From Streptomyces sp. 35G-GA-8 (GTDB taxonomy: Bacteria; Actinomycetota; Actinomycetes; Streptomycetales; Streptomycetaceae), in assembly GCF_023534745.1 (NCBI RefSeq), contig NZ_JAMHJQ010000003.1, forward strand, positions 497,021-561,020: DNA of 64,000 nucleotides, in the 5' to 3' direction. Positions 58,892 to 64,000 of this stretch are shown piece by piece; position 1 is the stretch's first letter, and the number at the start of each line of letters is the position of its first letter. A program made the translations under genes and the position numbers. Below the pieces are notes generated by a model. The model did not search any database. It was not told the origin of the DNA and worked only from the letters and a program-made list of their open reading frames with translations.

Positions 58892-61578
58892 CGCGGGGCC
58901 TCGTCCAGGATCACGACGCTGCCGGTGCCCCCGTCGACCTCGATCAGGCTTCCGTCGGGGATCCGCCGGGTCGCGTCCGGCACACCCACGATCGTCGGTA
59001 TGCCGAACTTCCTGCCCGTGATGGCGGTGTGCGACAGCAGGCTGCCGCGTTCGACGACGATCCCCTTCGAGGCGAGCATGAGATACAGCCAGCCCGGGTC
59101 CGTCTCGCGGGCGATGAGGATGCTGTCGGCCGGGAAGTCCCCGTCCAGGCCGGGGTTCGACAGGACCCGCGCGTATCCGCGGACCTTTCCCGGGCACGAG
59201 CCGAGCCCGCGCAGCGCGTGACCCCGCTCCGTATCGGCGGGCGACACCTCCAGCTCCCGCGGTACGGACAGGGCCACCACATCGCCGGTGGCGAACTCCC
59301 GCGACGGCCGCAGCGCGCGGGACTTCGCCAGATCGCGCCGCCTGATCGCGACCAGCCCCGCCAGATCACGGGTGGAGCCGGTCCCGTCCACGAAACCGAA
59401 GAGTTCGTCGAGGTCGAGGAAGAAGACGTCCTCGGGGTCGCCGAGCACCTCGCGGCGGTGCAGCTCCACGCCGAGGGCGCGGATGACCTGCTTGCTGTAG
59501 CCGAACAGCTCGCTGCGCATGTACCGGCCCACCTCCCGGTAGTACAGGGTGGTGCGCAGCCGGTCGAACAGACCCAGCAGGACGGCCCGCCGCAGCCTGG
59601 CACGCGGCAGTTTGCCGCGCAGCAGCTCCTCGCCGGCCAGCCGCGTGGCCCGTTCGACCTCCTCCATGTCCGCGACGGTCAGATCGCTCGCGGCGTACTG
59701 CTGGACGAGCCGGATCAGCTCCCAGGGGGTGTCGCGGAGGTTGGCCTTCTCCAGCTTCAGTTCCGCGATGCCGCGGTCGCCGTACCGCTCGATGTGCCGG
59801 CGCACCTCCTCGGTGAAGTCCCGGGGGAGTTTCCCGGCCTCCAAGCGGTCCCAGATCGGCCTCGGCTGCCCGCCGAGGAACAGATCGTGGAGTCCGGCGT
59901 CGGCGCGTACCAGTTCGGCAAGTCGCACCGCGCTCAGCGCGATCTCCGCGCCCTTGAGCTGCCGGCCGCCGCACAGCAGCTGGCTGAAGAGGGTCTCCTG
60001 CTCATCGACGCCCCAGCGGTCCATGGCCAGCTCGACGGCTTTGTGGAACAGCACCATGAACTGGTAATTGACCAGCGTGATGCCCCACAGCCGACCGGCG
60101 GTGCGCCAGGTGCGCCGGTAGTCGGCGACGAGTTTCAGCGGGTGCTCGCTCGCGGTCGTACCGGTCCGCACCTCCCGCAGCAGCGCGCTCCACCGCTCCT
60201 GGAAGTCCTTGAAGTCGCGCGGCAGGGTGCGGTAGCCGCGTACCACCCGGCCCCAGCCGGTGACCAGCCGGACCGCCCGGCGTCCGCGCGCCCCGAGACC
60301 CGTGGGCCTCTCGGACTCGTGGTGGTAGAAGGTGTCGAGCTCGGCGACGAGACGTTCCCAGTCGCGCCTGACGCCCTCGAACATCGGCACGGCGGACAGC
60401 ATGGTGATGAAGGAGTTGATGCTGTGGTAGATGCGGTTGTCGAGAAAACCGAGCAGCCGGGTCATCGTCTCGTGCAGATCGTGCAGCTCGCTCTCGGGGA
60501 CCCCGCTGCGGCGCAGATAGTCGTAATTGAGCAGCCAGTAGAAGCGCCGGGCCACCGAGTACGTCATCGGGGTCGTCGTGTCCGGGAAGCTCTCGGACAC
60601 ATTCGCGCTGCTCCAGACGCGGTGCCGGTCGGCCTCGATGGTGACGGGCCGGGACTGCACCACATGCACGAGGCCGTCCGCGGTGATCGTCGCCTCGATG
60701 TCCTGCGGCTCACCGAAGACCTTCTCGATGTCGCGGCCGAGCGCGGCCAGCGACCTCGCCTCCTCGTCGTTCAGAACGGGGACGTCGACGCGCTCGCTCG
60801 ACACGGCGGTCTCGACGGTGCCATGGCCCCGCTCGGCGTCGAGCGTGACCATCGTCGTCTTGCGGGCCACGACGCTCTCGACACTCCCGGTGCGCGCGTG
60901 CACGAAGTAGTGGTCGACCGGGGCCTTCTCCTGGACGACGCCCTCGCCGATGCCCCAGCTCGCGCTGATGACCGTGTCGCGCGCGTAGCTGGTGGGATCG
61001 CAGGTGAACAGAACGAGGGAGCGCTCCCCGAAGACCATCCGCTGGACGCCGACCGCGACCGAGAGCCCGGAGAACGGCAGACGCTGACGGTGCCGGTAGA
61101 GCAGGCCCTCCGGACTGAACGCCGACGCCCAGCACGCGAGCACCGCCTCCCCGACGCCGGACGGCGGGACATAGAGAAAGCTGTCACTCATGCCCGCGAA
61201 CGGGTTTCGCGCCGAGTCCTCGCCCTGGCCCCCGGCGCCGATGACGGAGGCGCGCACCGCCAGCAGCGGACCGTCGGGGAAGTCGGCGGCCAGCCGCTCT
61301 TCGAGGGCCCGCGCCACCTCCGGACCCAGTCCTGCCCCGGCGATGACCTCACGGATCCGGGCGCTGGTGGCACACACCCGCTCCCAGTCGTCCAGGTCGG
61401 TGTCCCGCACCAGCGCGTCGATGGTGTCCGCGACCGGCGCCACCGCACGGTGGAAGGCCGCACCGGTGAGGCAGAACAGCCCGGGGACCCGGACACCCCT
61501 GTCATGGAGGGTCTTCAGCCGGGCGAACTTCCAGCCGACGGCGTCGGGGGACATGGCGTCGCCAAGTGTCTCGATCAT
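58888..61578 (-). CDS. PEP-utilising enzyme (rifampicin-phosphotransferase/PEP-synthase type)
   Basis: An 896-residue protein with an N-terminal PPDK-like ATP-grasp domain (about 1-340; LLAVRASVIGAGGQGEDSARNPFAG, SWGIGEGVVQEKAPVDHY, HVVQSRPVTIEADR), a long middle region (about 360-790) and a C-terminal swivelling domain with the phospho-His in RGSLLSHTAITGRKFGIPTIVG. The layout is that of rifampicin phosphotransferases: ATP phosphorylates the His, which then moves a phosphate to a small molecule or to pyruvate. ATG 61578 overlaps the epimerase stop. The substrate in this operon is unknown. Confidence 0.85.
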   Translation of the reverse strand: MIETLGDAMSPDAVGWKFARLKTLHDRGVRVPGLFCLTGAAFHRAVAPVADTIDALVRDTDLDDWERVCATSARIREVIAGAGLGPEVARALEERLAADFPDGPLLAVRASVIGAGGQGEDSARNPFAGMSDSFLYVPPSGVGEAVLACWASAFSPEGLLYRHRQRLPFSGLSVAVGVQRMVFGERSLVLFTCDPTSYARDTVISASWGIGEGVVQEKAPVDHYFVHARTGSVESVVARKTTMVTLDAERGHGTVETAVSSERVDVPVLNDEEARSLAALGRDIEKVFGEPQDIEATITADGLVHVVQSRPVTIEADRHRVWSSANVSESFPDTTTPMTYSVARRFYWLLNYDYLRRSGVPESELHDLHETMTRLLGFLDNRIYHSINSFITMLSAVPMFEGVRRDWERLVAELDTFYHHESERPTGLGARGRRAVRLVTGWGRVVRGYRTLPRDFKDFQERWSALLREVRTGTTASEHPLKLVADYRRTWRTAGRLWGITLVNYQFMVLFHKAVELAMDRWGVDEQETLFSQLLCGGRQLKGAEIALSAVRLAELVRADAGLHDLFLGGQPRPIWDRLEAGKLPRDFTEEVRRHIERYGDRGIAELKLEKANLRDTPWELIRLVQQYAASDLTVADMEEVERATRLAGEELLRGKLPRARLRRAVLLGLFDRLRTTLYYREVGRYMRSELFGYSKQVIRALGVELHRREVLGDPEDVFFLDLDELFGFVDGTGSTRDLAGLVAIRRRDLAKSRALRPSREFATGDVVALSVPRELEVSPADTERGHALRGLGSCPGKVRGYARVLSNPGLDGDFPADSILIARETDPGWLYLMLASKGIVVERGSLLSHTAITGRKFGIPTIVGVPDATRRIPDGSLIEVDGGTGSVVILDEAPR

Positions 61579-62588
61579 GAGGTTTCCTGTTCGGGTTCGT
61601 ACGCCCGGTAGGAGCGCACCACCGTTTCCGGTGATTTCGCGGTGAGGGCGGTTCCGATCTCGCTCTCCAGGAGGCCGACATCGGCCCAGTGCGAGAGGGT
61701 GACCAGATCCAGCCGTTCGCCGAGCCGGGACGCCCCGTGCCCCGGCAGGACGGAACACAGGGCACGCGCCGGAGCGGCGGGCAGCCAGCGGAGCGGGGCC
61801 GGGCCGGGCGGCGGCGCCAGCAGGTCGAACAGGTCCTGGAGGGCCACGGGCCTGCGGTAGCCGACGTTCACCGCCGTACGCACGGGTGTGCCGCGTGCGG
61901 CACGTTCCATCACCCGGCGGGCGAGCTGCGCGATCACCGAGCCGTAGTCCTCGACATCGATCACGCTGAAGTGGGTCCGGTCCGCGCGCACCCGCAGGGG
62001 CAGCTTCCTGAGCCTGCTGATGCCGGGCAGGAACGCGAGGTCGTCCCGGCCGGTGATGAACCGGGGCCGCAGCAGATACGCCGTTCCCCCGCCGCGCCGC
62101 ATGCTCTCGGCGACCGCGCGCTCGGCGCCCAGCCGGGCGCGGCCCAGCGCCGTGGACGGCCGGACGGGCGCCGTCTCGTCCACCCTGATCTGCGCGCCCC
62201 TGCCGTAGACGGACATGGAGCTGCCGAGCAGCACGCCCTTCAGCGAGTCGGGGGCCGCGCCGAGCAGGGCGCGGGTGCCCGCCACATTCACGGCATGCAG
62301 CACCTCCCGGTCGCGGCTCCGGTTCTCGCCGGCGAGATGGACCAGGACATCGGTGCCCGGCGGCGGGAAACCGACGGGCAGCCGCCCCGGGAGCTCGCCC
62401 TGTACGTAGGTGACGAACGGGAGCGGGCGCCGTGGCGGCCGTCGCACCAGCGCGGTGACCGGCCAGGGCGACGACATCCCCGACAGATGCCGCAGAAAGG
62501 CGCCGCCCACATACCCGGTGGCCCCGGTCAGCGCGATCCTCGGCAGCCGGTCCGCGCCCCGCGCCCCCGTCCCCAGGGCCCCCGTCAC
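61575..62588 (-). CDS. NAD-dependent epimerase/dehydratase family protein
   Basis: A 337-residue extended SDR: TGATGYVGGAFLRHL (about 20-34), a Ser/Tyr region SSMSVYGRG, and a C-terminal substrate part. The usual Y-x-x-x-K is not visible (the place reads GRARLGAERA), so catalysis may differ. GTG 62588 overlaps the methyltransferase-like gene's stop by 4 bases (GTGA). It resembles nucleoside-diphosphate-sugar epimerases and short-chain reductases acting on lipids. Confidence 0.8.
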   Translation of the reverse strand: MTGALGTGARGADRLPRIALTGATGYVGGAFLRHLSGMSSPWPVTALVRRPPRRPLPFVTYVQGELPGRLPVGFPPPGTDVLVHLAGENRSRDREVLHAVNVAGTRALLGAAPDSLKGVLLGSSMSVYGRGAQIRVDETAPVRPSTALGRARLGAERAVAESMRRGGGTAYLLRPRFITGRDDLAFLPGISRLRKLPLRVRADRTHFSVIDVEDYGSVIAQLARRVMERAARGTPVRTAVNVGYRRPVALQDLFDLLAPPPGPAPLRWLPAAPARALCSVLPGHGASRLGERLDLVTLSHWADVGLLESEIGTALTAKSPETVVRSYRAYEPEQETS

Positions 62589-63232
62589 CACAGGAACGGC
62601 ACCAGCCGTTTGCGGCCCGCCATGAAGTCGCGATAGCCGGCGACGGTCGACATCACCTTCTCCTCGACGGAGATCCTGCGCACGACCGCGGGAACGAACA
62701 GCAGCAGCAACAGCGCGACGCTGAGCGGATTGAGGAAGTACCCCACCAGCCCGACATGGGCGAGGAGCATCCCCGCGTACGCCGGATGTCTGAGCAGCCG
62801 GTACGGGCCCGAGGTGGCGACCCGGTGGTCGGCGTCCTTCCGTACCCGGTGCGAGTAGAACGCGCCGAGCGTACGGATCGAGACGAGCCGCAGCGCGATC
62901 CCGGCCAGCAGGAGCAGCAGCGGGCCGGCCGCCAGCAGCGGCGTCCCGTCCGGCAGCGGACCGTAGAGAGCGGCCAGGACCGTCGCGAATCGCGACAGAC
63001 CGTAAAGGATCTCCGTACCGTGGTCGTCCTCGGTGTCCCTCATCCGCGCCGTACGGAAGGTGATCCGCGCCTCCAGCAGGACCCAGCAGAGATAGACGCC
63101 GATCATCACCGCGGGCAGGGGGAAGGCGGGGCTCGCGCTGTCGGAGGCGGCCCGGACGAGAGCGCCGGCCCCGGCCAGGAATCCGGTGACGAAGAAGAGG
63201 GCGGGGAACTTCTCGGTGATCCACCGCCTCAT
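62585..63232 (-). CDS. Isoprenylcysteine carboxyl methyltransferase (ICMT)-like membrane protein
   Basis: A 215-residue membrane protein with about five helices and the family motif TSGPYRLLRHPAYAGMLL plus EEKVMSTVAGYRDFMAGRKRLVPFLW at the C-terminus. Bacterial members methylate or bind diverse lipids with SAM. ATG 63232 overlaps the AfsA-like gene's stop (ATGA). Its pairing with UbiA-like and AfsA-like genes suggests a lipid or isoprenoid product. Confidence 0.85.
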   Translation of the reverse strand: MRRWITEKFPALFFVTGFLAGAGALVRAASDSASPAFPLPAVMIGVYLCWVLLEARITFRTARMRDTEDDHGTEILYGLSRFATVLAALYGPLPDGTPLLAAGPLLLLLAGIALRLVSIRTLGAFYSHRVRKDADHRVATSGPYRLLRHPAYAGMLLAHVGLVGYFLNPLSVALLLLLFVPAVVRRISVEEKVMSTVAGYRDFMAGRKRLVPFLW

Positions 63233-64000
63233 CGCGCGGCCTCCCCGGTGCGCGCCGGACCGTTGCGGGACGAGCCGTTGTGGGACGAGCCGTTGTGGGA
63301 CGGGCCGTTTCGGGAGGGGCCGTTCCGCGCCTCGCGCATCCGCCGGTAGGCGGCCGGCGGGACGGCGCGCGCCTCCAGGCGCATATGGCCGACCTGTGCC
63401 CCGCGCACCAGGACGTCGATGTCGATCCCGCCCCGGGCGCGGCCCTTCAACGGGCTGATACGACAGACCAGTTCGGGAGCGGCGGGCCAGGTGCGGGTGT
63501 CGGAGAGGGTCAGACGGATCGCCATCAGGATGTACTGCCAGTCCGTGGGTATGTCCCACGCGGTGTGCGAGGTGGCGGTGGCGGTCTGCCGGATCGCCTC
63601 CACCAGCACGGTCGCGGGATGCACATCCGGCCAGCGGTGGGCGGGCGGCCCGAGCATGACGGTGGTGTAAGCGTGCTCGCCGGTCCGGGTGAGCGGCCCG
63701 ATGAGGACATTGTCCTCGGACCGCTTGTGGACCAGCTCCGCCGGCGCCCGGGCCGGGCGTCCCTCCCGCCGGGGATCCTCCGCGAAGAGTTCGCGCCGTG
63801 CAGCCGGCTCCAGCCGCAGCGAGCCCGAGCAGACGCTCGTGCCGTCCTGGCGCACGTCCACCGTGAGCGCGCGCCCACCGGGCACACCCTCCGCGAGATG
63901 GACGAAGGCGTCGGAACCCCGCTCGCACAGCCCGTTGAACGCCAGGTCGAGGGCCCGGACCCGAAGCGGCTCCGCGGCGCCCCGGCCGCTCCGCGCGGCC
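63229..64000 (-). CDS. AfsA-like protein with hotdog domains (partial, start off window)
   Basis: At least 256 residues of a minus-strand frame that continues past the right edge. The sequence RALTVDVRQDGTSVCSGSLRLE and AELVHKRSEDNVLIGPLTRTGEHAYT, followed by HPATVLVEAIRQTATATSH, matches the AfsA/ScbA family that condenses a beta-ketoacyl group with a glycerol derivative in gamma-butyrolactone formation. The N-terminal part is missing here. The C-terminus ends in an unusual NGPS/NGSS repeat. It heads a coupled operon, so a signalling or lipid role is possible. Confidence 0.82.
   Translation of the reverse strand, partial: AARSGRGAAEPLRVRALDLAFNGLCERGSDAFVHLAEGVPGGRALTVDVRQDGTSVCSGSLRLEPAARRELFAEDPRREGRPARAPAELVHKRSEDNVLIGPLTRTGEHAYTTVMLGPPAHRWPDVHPATVLVEAIRQTATATSHTAWDIPTDWQYILMAIRLTLSDTRTWPAAPELVCRISPLKGRARGGIDIDVLVRGAQVGHMRLEARAVPPAAYRRMREARNGPSRNGPSHNGSSHNGSSRNGPARTGEAAR
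63260..63319 (-). repeat. 15-bp tandem repeat at the C-terminus of the AfsA-like gene
   Basis: Four units of about 15 bases (ccgttgcgggacgag and variants) encode an Asn-Gly-Pro/Ser-Ser repeat in the protein tail, just before the overlap with the next gene. It looks like a slippage-prone linker. Confidence 0.75.

Overview
The window reads as chromosomal DNA of a Streptomyces or close relative. It is very GC-rich, with strong G/C bias at third codon positions, GTG starts with AGGAGG-type ribosome sites, many 4-base stop/start overlaps, AfsR/SARP regulators, an AfsA-family protein, an iron box, and rare TTA (bldA) codons in two genes only (plus one doubtful ORF). I see no insertion sequence, prophage, rRNA, CRISPR array or origin.

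Layout. 1-6.1 kb: a gene end, an AraC regulator and two AfsR-type regulators. 6.4-13.9 kb: a secreted carbohydrate locus (ThuA/DUF1080, PQQ-type sugar dehydrogenase with PKD and CBM, GH95-like hydrolase) behind a perfect palindrome. 14-22.6 kb: single metabolic genes (P450, S1 protease, aldo/keto reductase, Zn alcohol dehydrogenase, XRE/MmyB regulator, two SDRs, DUF1801). 22.5-27.5 kb: a ferric-siderophore ABC importer with an iron box and an AraC regulator. 27.6-29.6 kb: a TetR regulator with its operator and an SGNH hydrolase.

29.5-49.6 kb is the most interesting part: a biosynthetic cluster whose parts match the logic of aliphatic azoxy compounds (valanimycin/elaiomycin type). An ACP and ketosynthase supply or bind an acyl chain. 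An aldehyde dehydrogenase-family enzyme and a class III aminotransferase could make an alkylamine. An acyl-CoA-dehydrogenase-fold flavoprotein (VlmH-like) with a flavin reductase (VlmR-like) could N-hydroxylate it. A DUF2156/LPG-synthase-fold protein (VlmA-like) could add serine from seryl-tRNA. SRPBCC proteins, a His-rich membrane protein, an SGNH-like pseudoenzyme, an FAD oxidoreductase, a P450, a CrtC-like protein, a methyltransferase and an MMPL exporter are candidates for N-N bond formation, tailoring and export. A SARP with a TTA codon is the likely activator.

The standout is a pair of RNAs (29644-29730 plus strand; 39683-39781 minus strand) with the acceptor stem, D arm, long variable arm, T arm and discriminator G of a serine tRNA, but with a 6-bp hairpin capped by a GNRA tetraloop where the anticodon arm should be. 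Both sit behind matching promoters made of three 11-bp direct repeats (a SARP-type box) and a -10-like element at identical spacing; the same repeats lie upstream of the main biosynthetic operon. I infer that they are dedicated, non-decoding seryl carriers for the DUF2156 aminoacyltransferase. SerRS does not need the anticodon, so such RNAs could be charged yet kept out of translation.

50-57.8 kb: a small coiled-coil protein (probably leaderless), an MptB-like mannosyltransferase, a FUSC-type membrane protein, a geranylgeranyl-reductase-family flavoprotein, a VOC protein and a glycosyltransferase. 57.9-64 kb: a tightly coupled minus-strand operon (AfsA-like, isoprenylcysteine-methyltransferase-like, NAD epimerase, PEP-utilising enzyme, UbiA-like) running off the right edge; I cannot assign its product.
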